From the NCBI RefSeq assembly GCF_030272615.1, contig NC_081406.1:247869218-247933217 (forward strand): a DNA stretch of 64,000 bases, given 5' to 3'. Below are positions 48,554 through 59,707 of the stretch, in pieces (within the stretch, counting starts at the first letter, position 1; each line of letters starts with the position of its first letter). Source of the stretch: Cryptomeria japonica. Taxonomy: Eukaryota; Streptophyta; Pinopsida; Cupressales; Cupressaceae. The position numbers and the translations under genes are program-made. The notes below the pieces were generated by a model. It was given only the letters and a program-made list of their open reading frames with translations, searched no databases and was not told where the DNA came from.

Positions 48554-49298
48554 TACATGCCCATTCCATATAGAGTGTTTTGGGAGATAACTGGTACATG
48601 TTTTCTTTTTGTGTTTTAAAATGTTTTTCTAATTTTTTAAATTGTTCCTAGTTCAAATATTATAAAATAACTTGATATGTATGTTCGTGTACACATGTAC
48701 ATTTTGCAGATGTGGATAGAAGATCAATGTATGGATGAAAGAGCATGGAGAGGACAAGATCTTTGCATTGTGTCATGAGAACAGATAATTGCCCATGGAC
48801 ATTGTACACTAGGGATTATTCATGTTTTTGTTTTGATTGCATCATGCAGTTAAACATTTTGTTTGGTCTAATAGATATGCAACACAATTCAAATCTTCGA
48901 GACCATTTTATGCACTATGTAGATATCATTGAAATGACAAAATACCATATGTTTGGAGTTTTTTTGAGAGTGTTCATGGAAAGGGTGAACATGGTGGTGC
49001 AGGAGCTTGTATCAAACATGCTCTAAGAAAGAATCAAATAAATTATACAGGAAATCATATAGATGATTCACATGTTGTTGTTGAATGGTGTAAGAAACAC
49101 TTTGTGCAACCTAATTATCCGGGTGCATCATCATCGAGAACATACATGCCCATTCCATATAGAGTGTTTTGGGAGATAACCGGTACATGTTCCCTTTTAG
49201 TGTTTTAAAAAGTTTTTCTAATTTTTTAAAATGTTCCTAGTTCAAATTTTATAAAACAACTTGATATGTATGTTTGTGTACACATGTACATTTTGCAG

Positions 49299-49600
49299 AT
49301 GTGGATAGAAGATCAATGCATGGATGAAAGAGTGTGGAGAGGACAAGATCTTTGCATTGTGTCATGAGTACAAATAATCGCCCATGGACATTGTACACTA
49401 GGAATTATTCATGTTTTTGTTTTGATTGCATTTTGGAAACTATGTTGATTGTAAGAACCAAGAGTTTGGATATGTTAGTGAATTGAAACTCGTGCCACTA
49501 GATGTTTTTGACACATACAAGGAAAATGAGGATGAAATATTTGAAGACATTCCTTTGATTTGTGTTGATTATGACCATATTTCAGGATTGATTAAAATAG
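49299..49600 (+). pseudogene. Gene P exon 3
   Basis: It follows TTTTGCAG and starts DVDRRSMHG when joined to EIT of exon 2, then a TGA, then RTRSLHCVMST, YTRNYSCFCFDCI, and after a one-base frame change NYVDCKNQEFGYVSELK. It ends FSGLIK-equivalent residues (ISGLIKI) before GTATATG. The Cys spacing in CFCFDC plus the later CKN suggests a metal-binding cluster. The frame change sits exactly at the end of the triplicated unit. Confidence 0.65.
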
Positions 49601-49617
49601 GTATATGTATAATATTT

Positions 49618-49666
<49 letters not shown>

Positions 49667-49749
49667 TTTCACAAATTTTGCATATGTAAAAAAATTATAT
49701 AAGAATTTTTAATCAAGTAAATATATTTATAACTTCTATTAAATTGCAG
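49601..49749 (+). other. Gene P intron with an (AT)n microsatellite
   Basis: GTATATG to AATTGCAG. About 45 bp of uninterrupted AT repeat lies at 49622-49665. Confidence 0.75.
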
Positions 49750-49878
49750 TAGATATTTTTGCAGTCATGGCAGAAGATGGAAATATAGAAGGTGTTAGTT
49801 ATTATTTATTGCATTGCATAGAAGAGAGAAAGAAGTTAAGAAAATACGAAATGAGTGATGGAATGTCCTTTCCCACAG
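49750..49878 (+). pseudogene. Gene P exon 4
   Basis: Completes a Val codon with the last base of exon 3 and reads DIFAVMAEDGNIEGVSYYLL, HCIEERKKLRKYEMSDGMSF and PT. No stop. It ends before GTTTGAATTG. Confidence 0.7.
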
Positions 49879-50023
49879 GTTTGAATTGATTTGAACATTT
49901 AAATTAATTTGTAAAAAAATTTTAAACATGCATATGTGCACATGTTTTAATTTTCATATGTACACAAAGCTTACACATATTTTAAATTTCTTGTTTCTTG
50001 TATACATGTACATGTTGGCTCAG

Positions 50024-50238
50024 TTGTAGTGCAAGGGACATATTTAAAACAAGTTAAAATTGTTCAACATGGGATTCATTTCACTGAATACCAGATTGAC
50101 AACAAGGTATATCAGTATAGCCACTTGGTCATTGTTGTTGGCCTAATTCTTCATACAGTTCCATGTCGTGAGCGGTCTCAAAAGTGGAGATTAGATAGTG
50201 AAGATCATGAAAAAGTATTGTGTGTTATTGAAGAGTGA
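50024..50238 (+). pseudogene. Gene P exon 5, C-terminus
   Basis: It follows GGCTCAG, completes a Val codon and reads VVQGTYLKQVKIVQHG, YQYSHLVIVVGLI and WRLDSEDHEKVLCVIEE, with TGA at 50236-50238. Open throughout. Confidence 0.7.
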
Positions 50239-51409
50239 TTTGAACCACTTGATGTAGTGTGAACTATTTAGTACACCTAAGCACATGTGTTTGAACCTAT
50301 GAATTTTTAATTTAATACTTTAGAATGTTCACTTTTACTTAACTTATTCTAGATGAAACTGCTAGAATTTAAATTAAATTGAATATGTACATTAACTTGA
50401 GTTTGTTCATTTGATATATGAACAAGTGTGATTTGTATATTGTTAATGGCTTGTGTGGAGTGGATATATTAAATTATGATGTGGTTTTTATATGCCTTGT
50501 GATGTTAAATAATAATATGTGTGTACATGTACAAAGTAATTGTAATGTGGATTGAAGTTGAAAAATGTCTTAAAGGGGATGTATGCTACAATTAGGATGT
50601 ATGAAATTACCTCGCGTGTGTGTTTAACATAAATTCATAAATAATAATTCAAAATGTAAAATTTGATTTAAATTAGGACATATGTGTGTGTTTAAATTCC
50701 CTGATACACGTGTGTGTGTATATTTACAAAGTAATGAAGTTTAATATATATTAAATTACTGTACAAGCAAGATGTATATAGTACATGTACATATATAAAT
50801 TCAGAAATTCATTTAAATTCAAAGCATATCCACATACAAATTACATGTAGTAAAATTTAAAATTTATAAACATATCAATCGTTTTTTAATCTATCTACAT
50901 TACACAAATTCAATCACAGATATGTTTATTTGACAATTTTAGAGTTCTTAAACTTTTTCTAAATTTCATTTACACCAATTATTCAATCTAGATCTATATA
51001 ATATTTAAACGAATAATCAAACATTCATACATACACATGTGATCTAATAAGTTAAATATGATCAAACACATCAATTGAAAACTTATAAATTTAAAGTATA
51101 TAATCAAACGTGCAAATATGATCAAACACAAACTGTACATATATATAAAGTGTGTATGCAATATAACATGTGCATGATCATATATAATCAGAATACAAAT
51201 GCATATCAGTATATAATCTAACCATACATGTATGATATATATATTCCACTTGATCAAACACAAACTGTATAAAGTATATAGTTTGATCAAACACAAACTA
51301 TATAAAGTATAATCTAACATGTGCATGAATATATACTATGAAAGTTTGAAATGTACATATAAAAAGATAAAAAAATGAGCTATAAAGTGGCAAATCAAAA
51401 AGCATCATG
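50239..51409. other. Intergenic, AT-rich, no gene seen
   Basis: This lies between the two convergent genes. 51120-51330 has loose repeats of TGATCAAACACAAACTGTA. The minus-strand frame 50994-51326 derives from these. Confidence 0.5.
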
Positions 51410-53017
51410 TCAGCCACGAACAAAGTGACCCTCCGAGGGAGAGTCCTAGTGAGAATCTGGATGTCCAATAGACCCCTGCAAAACTAGAATTTATTTAAAT
51501 ATTAAATATATACATCTATTATACATACATGTGTATTTTAGGATTAGTTTGAACAATAAACGATACTTAATTTTTTTATTAATTTATTAAATGGTATGTT
51601 GAAATTGTACATTACAACATATACAACTTTTAAAAATAAACAGACATCTACATACCTGTGTATCAGAAGTAGGTTGTATAGTCTGATCATGTCCTGTGAT
51701 CATATCTACCACATCACTCATACTTGCATATCTCTCTTTTGTTGTACGTATGACTAGGGAGTGTAAGGGGATAACTAGATGACTAGGTTTCGAGGATGAA
51801 GTATTTGTCTCTAGCAGCATATCCATAAACCTAGTCTAGCTCAAACCTCGTAGCTTCTCCTCAAATGAATCCAAGTACTCATCTATGATATGGACTTGAT
51901 TAGCTCATATATCCTCCTCTGCAACAACAGATTGATTTGTAGGTGGGTTAGTGCCCGGAGCATGCATAGAGTGATGATAATTATGTGAATGTCCCAGGGT
52001 ATGCATCAATGCAGTGGTAGCATACGCATCTCTGAGAATCTCCTCACTAATAGCAGCCAATAGTATCCCAAGTCGAGATGAAATAAAATAGTAAGAATGT
52101 AGAAGGTCCTAGGCTAAATACTACAACATTTGTACATGTATACCACCTCCTTCTATAGCCGCTACCACATCTAGTGAGGGGATGCCAGTAGTAATATACT
52201 GATCATCTAAATCTGAAGTCACCTCATGACTAGAAGATGCATGATCTGTCGATGATCCAGAACGTGGTCGGCTCATCATATATCTACCTAGCCTGACAGA
52301 TGATATGGTGGCTACTCCTGATGCAATCTCTCCAATCCTACCAATTGATTCTCTCTGAGAGGAAATCACAATGTGATCTGCTATGGGGGCAAGGGCTGGG
52401 ACTACAGCCAAAAATATCTCGCCAACAAGGTCCCTATGTCTAGGTGGAGCTCTATCATGCCTAGGATATGCATATATGTGAGCAATCCTGCCCCTCCCTT
52501 GTCCATAATATGCTATAATATCAAGGTAGTTGGGTTTGAACTAACAATGAACCTTGGTATATACTTGTTGTGCAAATTATAATGGAATCTAGTCATTATT
52601 AGGATAACGACCATCAGAAACTAAGAAGCGTGGGTAAATAAACAATGCAGCCTATGGATCAATACATCTCATAACTTGATATCCTCTCACTTTACTCTTC
52701 TCCTGATACTCTAGAAAATATCTCTCCTTGATGGTCTCCTTAAAGACCACCCTCAACACATCAGCAAAAGAATGATGACCCCTAACCTCACTCCTCAACT
52801 ATCTACAAATATCGTCTATAACCTCTAGTGAAAATAAGGTGTGACTGTACATGCCATTTGTTTGTGGGTCATCTAATATAACTCTTAATCTCTGTAACTC
52901 ATGGTCACTATAATGAAATATGGTAGCAATATCAAGCAATGGAGGATCCTGTTGTAGAAGATCTACATGATGTGGCTCCTGATCAGGTACATCATGGCCT
53001 GAATCCTGGGATGCCAT
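51410..53017 (-). pseudogene. Gene M: two-exon unknown gene, one frame with mainly TAG stops
   Basis: I do not recognise it. Exon 1 runs 53017-51656 and exon 2 runs 51475-51410, joined by an intron CAG|GTATGT...TTTTGCAG|GGG in phase. The product would be about 475 residues. Exon 1 begins MASQDSGHDVPDQEPHH, then HSFADVLRVVFKETIKERYF, a Trp/Tyr-rich stretch ending FKPNYLDIIAYYGQGRGR, SVRLGRYMMSRPRSGSS, and a C-terminal part with YASMSDVVDMITGHD. Exon 2 reads GSIGHPDSH, a stop, then DSPSEGHFVRG and TGA. I count ten internal stops, eight of them TAG, and no frameshift. It converges on gene P, 1.2 kb away. Confidence 0.65.
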
Positions 53018-53584
53018 CTATCTAGGTCTAGGTCATGATAAAGTTACAATAAATACGTAAGCACACACACATGAAGTGCATTAAATTTTAAACATTAAAT
53101 TAAAATCAATAAAATGAGAGAGAGAGAGAGAGAGAGAGTGAGAGAGATTTTTAGTCTTTAACTCATGTTAAAAAATAAAATGTACACATGTGAAGTTCTC
53201 ACATAATTCATAAATATATACATTCAAAGTTCTCACATAATTCAAATTTAAATATTTATAATTTTAAAGAGAGTGAGAGGGAGATTGAATTAAAAATATA
53301 TAAATTTATCTATATATCACATACATACATTTTTAATAATTAAAACATTAATGACAGAGAGAGGGGGATCATTTTCATGACAGAGAGAGAGATATCATTA
53401 ATTTCAAAGAGAGACAAAGAGAGATCATTAAAGATATATTTTTACTAAATTAAAACATAATTTTTTAAAATTAAAACACATGCTGAGGAAATTAAGGGAA
53501 AAGAGCTCAAAAGACTAAATCATGTACATGTATATACTAATCCAAACACATGCTGAGAAAATTAAGGGACTTGCTCGAGAAAAA
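53018..53584. other. Upstream of gene M; GA microsatellites, no gene
   Basis: An (AG)n tract lies at 53115-53150, with further GAGAGA-rich pieces to 53430. They sit in the likely promoter or 5' UTR side of gene M. No TATA element can be fixed with confidence in this AT-rich background. Confidence 0.6.
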
Positions 53585-54745
53585 GACTAAGGGGTCATAA
53601 GTGGTCGTAAGGGGTCACGCATGTGTTAGAACACATGCATGACCCCTTAGGACACTATGTGATGGACTAAGAGGTATGTCATACACATTAGGATTTTATA
53701 AGGGGTCATATGCAATTCTAAGGGGTGACACGCATACATTAGAAGACATGGGTGACCCCTTAGGACCACATATGACCCCTTACCTAACACTATATGACCC
53801 TAACGGGTATGTTGTACACACTAGGATGTGATAAGGCGTCATATATGGTCTGAAGGAGTCATGCATATGTTAGAACACATGCGTGACCCCTTAGGATATT
53901 ATGTGATCCTAAGGGGTACATGTTACATATACACTAGGATTTTATAAGGGGTCATATGTGGTCCTAAGGGATCACACATTTTTTAACACATGCGTGACCC
54001 CTTAGGACCACATATGAACCCTTAGGACACTATTTCATGGACTAAGGGGTATGTCATACATACTAGGATTTTATAAGGGGTCATATTTTGTTCTAAGGGG
54101 TCATGCATCATGTGTTAGAACACATGTGTGACCCATTAGGATAATATATGACCCCTTAGGACACTATGTGATCCTAAGGGGTACATATTGTATAAACTCT
54201 AGGATGTTATAAGAGGTCTTATGTGGTCCTAAGTGGTCACACATGTGTTAGGACACATGACATGACCCCTTAGGACCACATATTCAACCCCTTAGGACAC
54301 TATGTGATCCTAAGAGACCGTATTTTGTACACACTAGGATTTTATAAGGGCTCATTTGCAGTTCTAAGGGGTCACGCATGTGTTCGAACACATGCATGAC
54401 CCCTTAGGACAACATATGACCTCGTAGGACACTATGTGATCCTAGGGGGTATGTCGTACATACTAAGATGTTATAAGGGGTCATATGTGGTTGTAAGGGG
54501 TCGTGAATGTGTTATAATACATGTGTGACCCCTTAGGACCACATATTACCCCTTAGGACACTATGTGATTCTAAGGGGTATGTTGTATACACTATGATGT
54601 TATAAGGGGTCATATGTGGTCCTAAGGGGTCACGTATGTGTTAACAAATGTGTGACAGGCCAAGTAGGACCACATATGACCCCTTAGGACACTATGTGAT
54701 GGACTAAGGGTTATGTCATACCTGCATTAGGATTTAATAAGGGGT
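53585..54745. repeat. Palindromic satellite, eight to nine units of about 125-140 bp
   Basis: Each unit has GACCCCTTAGGACCACATATG, CCCCTTAGGACACTATGTGA, TCCTAAGGGGTATGT, ACACTAGGATGTTATAAGG, GGTCATATGTGGTCCTAAGG and GGTCACGCATGTGTTAGAAC, the last blocks being inverse complements of the first. GGACACTATGTGA or close variants occur at about 53651, 54019, 54156, 54293, 54428, 54556 and 54687. Every unit can fold on itself. Confidence 0.9.
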
Positions 54746-56959
54746 CATATGTTCATTCATCATATCAGTACTATATTTGGTATCAAAGTATATGCTAGAA
54801 ACCTCTATGTAGTTATCCTAAAATTATTAATTACTAATAGTAAAGAAGTATACCCAAGTAATTAATACACACAAAGTTAGACACTATAATTTAGGGTAAA
54901 CAAAGAGAAGGTTAAGTAAAATATTCTTTCACTAATCATGCATCAGGGAAGACAAGAAGCACAATTAAAGACTTACTATGACAACACACCATACAAAAAG
55001 AAGGATAAAATACTTGATGAAAGATCCCAATGTTGCAACTTGGGCTTTGATACCAAATGTAATGCTCACTTCTAAACAAGCAGACACCACTAAAAAGAAG
55101 TAACAATATTTTTTTTAATTCAATAACAAATTACATCATTAGTAACAGATTCAGAACATACATACTGTAACGTAATGGATTCTCATTTAAGAAATACTTA
55201 ACTAACAAACCTATTACCTCATACTTGAGATTTCTCTTCCCATCACCGTACATGACTCGATGTGCAACATGTTCCTGCACACAAGCCTACACCGCTAGAT
55301 GCAAACAATAGATTTATTTCCTATTAGATATATGTTCAGCAGGTTACACTATACAATGACTATAACTAGAACAAACATCTCCATTGAACATATAGGGTAA
55401 ACATATAACCTACAAAGAGTGACATAAATAGAAAACTCAGAAGAGCTAGACCCAAGGAATAGACCTACAATCTCAAGGTCTCATCGCAGATGGCCTTTCC
55501 TATGTGAATGCATAGAGTCTTAGTAGTTTGACCTAAAAAAGACATAACAAAAGTGGGTACACGACCCTTTGTAGGGTCTCCTACCCCAGACATTTCTCTT
55601 GTTGATTGCCACCAACTTAGGTGAAACAGAGATGAAGTCATAGATAATGTGATATTAAGGTTGTTGTACAACAATTTCCCTATGAACTATACCAAGTGTC
55701 CCAAAACATAGACTCCAAAACTAATGAAAACCAATGTGATACCTTGGGCCATTAAGAATACTTAAAGAGCTAGTTAAAAATTACACTTTACATTGGACCT
55801 AGATTTAGACCAAGGGAATGCATCAATAAACACTCACACTTGATTCTACATAAATTAAACTTAATTTTAACATATTATCTTCTTACAAGATTATGTTTGG
55901 GATAACTATAACGTTTAAAGGAAAACCTTTAACATAAAGAATTATATCTTTACCTCTTGGTTTCTATCCAGTCTTTGCCACTTAAGAACAAGTATTACTA
56001 AATGCTAAAACAAAGGTAACATGGCTATAGTTAAAAAATTTTACATACTCCACTAACTAACTTAAACTAATAGATTTCAGGTTCAAGTTTGGTCTAACAT
56101 ACCAACAATCTTAACTCGATATAGAAGGCCATAAGTCAACAAATATTCTTTTAGATCATTTGCTAAGTTGAATACCAACTTATTTAAAGAGAATAACTTG
56201 ATAGAACATTTTCCTTAACATTAAAGATCCTTAACTACATTTTACTCTTTTATAAAGAAGTGAAACATAACAAGTATAACATAAACTAATAAATGCCCCA
56301 CTTCACCATATACAATCTCTACAAGGGATAAACGGACTAGAGGTGATACAATTGATGACACGGGTCAACTCACATTACAAGACCATTTAAAAAGAAAAAG
56401 ATCAGAATTGACATAACCATCAAAACCATAACATACAATACAAAATATTTCTTAAAGTCATACCCTCATTTAGTACAACATTCAAAACCTGAAGCACAAA
56501 CAATTCCCTTAATAACCTTATTCCAATAATTTTCCCAAACAAATCATTTAACCAATAATCATTCATCCCTCATTTACAATTTACACCAAATCCAATCTTA
56601 AAGAATTACACACTCGATCCTACAATGTAGACTTTCCATCATGTATTAATGCAAATATATTTTTTTAAAATTGAACAAAACATATCTTTCTTAGTAAAAT
56701 ACATCTATATTTAGCAAAATATAACTAACTATTCAAATCTAATAATATCAATCCAAACATTTCATCCAATGAGATATCCAAATTTACTGAAATGTAATTA
56801 TAAAACTTGACCAACTTAACCATGCAACAATAATTGAATTTTACAATTATAAATATAAAAAAAAATTTATGTAATCATAAATATTTATTTGATTACAAAT
56901 AGATACTTAAGAATAATACACCTTTTATTTACCATTCAAATAAAACATTATCTAAAAAA
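54746..56959. other. Mostly unassigned; possible old LTR with primer site at 55042-55055
   Basis: On the minus strand TGGTATCAAAGCCC (55055-55042) sits two bases after a CA end (...GAGCATTACA), which looks like an LTR junction, LTR to the right. No partner LTR, LTR start or coding domain could be found. A short minus frame (55465-55674) has no recognisable motif. Confidence 0.3.
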
Positions 56960-57192
56960 AACACACACACACACGGATATATATATACATATATATTTAT
57001 ATATGTCTATGTATATGTATATGTATACATATACACATATATACATATATATGTATATATGTATACATGTATACACATATATATGTATATATGTATACAC
57101 ATATATATGTATATATGTATACACATATATATGTATACATATACACATATACACATATATATGAATATATGTATACATGTATACACATATAT

Positions 57193-57223
<31 letters not shown>

Positions 57224-57638
57224 TATATACATATATACGTATATGTATATATATGTATATGCAGATATATATATATATTTATATATATATATATACATAT
57301 ATACATATATGTATATATATGTATACATATATTTATATACATACACACACATATATATGTATGTATATACACACACACACACATATATATTTGTGTGTGT
57401 ATGTATATACATATACATATATATGTATACATATGAATACATATGTATGTATATACATGTATACATGTATACATGTACATGTACATATATACCTATATCC
57501 ATATACATGTATATATGTATACTTGTATCCATATACATGTATGTATGTATATACACACATAGAAATATATATATACATATGTATATATATACACACATAG
57601 AAATATATATATATGTATGTATACATACATATGTATAT

Positions 57639-57670
<32 letters not shown>

Positions 57671-57890
57671 GCATGTATATGTATATACATACATATACAT
57701 ATATGTATGTATACATACATACATATATATATACATATGTATGCATGTATATGTATGTGTATGTGTATGTGTATGTATATGTATATGTATATACATATGT
57801 ACATATACATATATACATTTGTATATATGTATATGTGTATATATATATATGTATACATATATATATGTATGCGTATATATATGTATATAC

Positions 57891-57921
<31 letters not shown>

Positions 57922-57991
57922 CATATATATATATATGTATATATATGTATATATATACATATATATACATATATATATGTATATATATATA
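56960..57991. repeat. 1-kb TA-rich microsatellite (TATATG/TATACA mixture)
   Basis: Apart from a short (AC)n start at 56963 and later AC or TG pieces, it consists of interleaved TATATA, TATACATATG and TGTATATG words. Long frames on both strands here encode only Tyr/Ile/Thr/Met/Cys/His strings and are not genes. It ends exactly where X3 ORF1 begins. Confidence 0.95.
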
Positions 57992-58558
57992 CAATCAAAA
58001 TCATAAGGCACCGGTAAGGCAATTTAATGCTTATAAATTCAATGGTAGATGTTTTGTTTGCAATAGATTTGGTCACATAGCTAGGTAATGTAGAAATAGA
58101 GCTTAAATTAGAATCCTAATTCTTCTCCTAATAAATGTTCTAAATACAATAAGTTTTGTCATAAAACAAAATATTGTTGATTGAATGTTAAATGCTATGC
58201 ATATGGAAAATTTGGACATATGGCTAATCAGTGCAGGTCAAGCAATTTCATTGGTTTTAGCAAAGCAATTCAAAGGAACAATGTTACATGTTATGCGTGT
58301 AATGAGGTTGGACATATTGCTAAATTTTGTAGAAGCAGAAATCCACTGGCTGATAATGGAGGATCAAATGAGAAAGGAAAAGAGAAGGTTAGTGAGATCG
58401 GACAAGATCATACTCAGAGATGGGTTAAGAAGATTGAAGAACAATCATCAGATGGGAATGTCTCGGTTACTTATCTGATAGAAGAGGTTGCTCCTGCACC
58501 AATAGGTATCACATTCGGTAACCAAGGAAGATGCCTTAGGGGTAGGCAAAATTCATGA
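57992..58558 (+). pseudogene. X3 ORF1, zinc-knuckle part
   Basis: It starts in [20 protein letters not shown] at 58020, then is interrupted by stops. Knuckle 2 is decayed. Knuckle 3 reads CYAYGKFGHMANQC (second Cys is Tyr) and knuckle 4 CYACNEVGHIAKFC. The tail has QRWVKKIEEQSSDGN, matching KRWVRKSKEQSGDGS of X1, and stops at 58556-58558. Confidence 0.82.
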
Positions 58559-58897
58559 AGATGCTGCATATGCCCCAAGAAGAGGTTCTGAAAGATGTTC
58601 CAGATATTAGAAATGATTATCCATCATGGATATGTTATGAGCAAGATCTGGTATCTTTCACCGATAGTCATTTATGTCAATGGAAGATTAGGATTTTTCT
58701 CAAAGGTTAAAAGGTCGAATACACTTCATTATCGATCACCTTGCATTCAGAGCGATTTCAAAGTGATTCAAAGTGAATAAGTGTGATCAAAGACAATTCA
58801 GAGAAATCAGATTTCTTCTTGAGCGATTTCATCGATGTTTGGAAGAATTTGTTGGAGGTTTTCATCGAGAGCGATCAAAACGTATTTATCTTTAAAA
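58559..58897 (+). other. X3 spacer between ORF1 and ORF2
   Basis: About 340 bp, against 302 bp in X2 and 333 bp in X1. No coding motif. Confidence 0.6.
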
Positions 58898-59707
58898 ATG
58901 GAAGTAGGATCATCATCTATTCCCATTTTTTTTGCAAACCCAACTATAGTAGAGGTCAAGGACTGCACCAGGCCAATTTTCAAGCGGTATCCACATGTGG
59001 CTACCCTAGAAGATTCGATTGGAATATTTTCTTGCATTCTGGAGGGAGTTGTCTATGTAGAGGATGTTAGGGAATGTATTCGTTATCACATCGAGGACTT
59101 GGAAACTTAAAAAATTAAGGGCATGTATATGAGTGAGCTGATGGGAGAATCTGGAAAGATCAAACCAACATACAAACATATTGAAGACCTAGGGTTTATA
59201 GACATTCTGGATATTCCAGAATTTGAGGATGAGATAATCAAATATGTTTAGAGAAGAGTACATGGAGAGTTTATATGGCTGAATAGACCTTACAAAATCA
59301 CCAAGGAAGCCATCTGAGCAATCACTGGTTTGTCATTGGTTGGCCAACATCCAGACAAGAAGGTCTCAAATGATTTTGTGAGAAAGATCACCGACACAAC
59401 ATTTGAAAAAAGATCCATGAAAATGAGCACCATCACCAACACGGACATCAAATTTGGTATCCTGATCATCGGGTATAAGGTAGCTCAGTCAAACCAACTG
59501 AATTTTGTTTCCACTTCATGCATTTTGGCTGCATACAAAATGATGAGAGAGAATGTAAAATTAGATATATGCGGTTGGATGCCAGATGAGTTGTTAATAA
59601 ATCTAGGGAAAACTAAGGGTGAGAAGAAGGGTGCATTCTGGTATGGCAACTTGATAGTTTGCCTGATGATATATTTCATGAATGATACACCCGGTTTGGG
59701 TAAGAGG
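58898..59707 (+). pseudogene. X3 ORF2, N-terminal domain (truncated by LTR A)
   Basis: It starts MEVGSSSIPIFFANPTIVEV. One frame runs to the LTR with stops at 59108, 59249 and 59318. It carries VEDVRECIRYHIEDL, GEFIWLNRPYKITKEAI, VSNDFVRKITD, SMKMSTITNTDIKFG, SCILAAYKMMRENVKLDIC, KKGAFWYGNLIVCLM and PGLGKRF. The absence of frameshifts and the alignment to X1 and X2 show a protein-coding history. The remaining 700 or so codons are missing, perhaps beyond the window. Confidence 0.8.

Larger units (their letters stand above)
41125..49432 (+). repeat. 589-bp exon-intron-exon unit present three times, split by X2
   Basis: Starts of TGGTCTAAT are at 41125, 41714 and 48864. Subtracting X2 and one target duplication (6561 bp) from the last gives 42303, so both spacings are exactly 589 bp. 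Each unit holds the end of exon 2, the whole short intron (from GTACATG to TTTTGCAG or TTTTGAAG) and the start of exon 3 up to TTTTGATTGCAT. Units 2 and 3 share changes (SNRYATQF or similar for SNGCATQF). X2 lies in unit 2, so the amplification came before the X2 insertion. Confidence 0.9.
38007..50238 (+). pseudogene. Gene P: multi-exon gene of an uncharacterised eukaryotic family (decayed)
   Basis: Exons can be inferred at 38007-38109, 40107-41443, 49299-49600, 49750-49878 and 50024-50238, each bounded by AG/GT and in compatible phase. Together they give about 690 residues. Motifs in order: a basic N-terminus, NPHIKIGQTMFEQLW, NCCCCYQIKFDLYY, CTKGICGTYGELAKLPL, VDFAENYSFVHQKEIQS, WSNGCATQFKSSRPFYAL, SGHGKGEHDSAGACIK, SCFCFDC with CKNQEFGY, and GTYLKQVKIVQ. 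I recall this motif series from uncharacterised, possibly transposon-derived proteins of plants and animals; the biochemical role is not known to me. In-frame stops, at least one frameshift, a tandem triplication of one unit and the X2 insertion show that it is dead. Confidence 0.72.
57992..59707 (+). mobile_element. X3: internal fragment of a third X-family element
   Basis: It carries the zinc-knuckle end of ORF1 and the first three-quarters of the N-terminal domain of ORF2, in the same order as X1 and X2. The left side is cut by the microsatellite and the right side by LTR A. No LTR of X type is seen. Confidence 0.85.

Noticed and set aside
39170..54745. The two palindromic arrays as terminal inverted repeats of one transposon
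   Set aside because: The left array lies inside an intron of gene P, and the two arrays share only short words, not an alignable end. Retained only as a hypothesis about the P/M pair.
55042..55060. LTR end plus primer site as proof of another complete element
   Set aside because: Only the junction is seen. No opposite LTR, tract or coding domain supports it, so it is kept only as a low-confidence note.
56889..58088. Long open frames on both strands (up to 303 codons) around the TA-rich tract
   Set aside because: They translate TATATG/TATACA repeats into Tyr, Ile, Thr, Met, Cys and His strings in all frames. Only the last 25 codons of one frame are real X3 ORF1.
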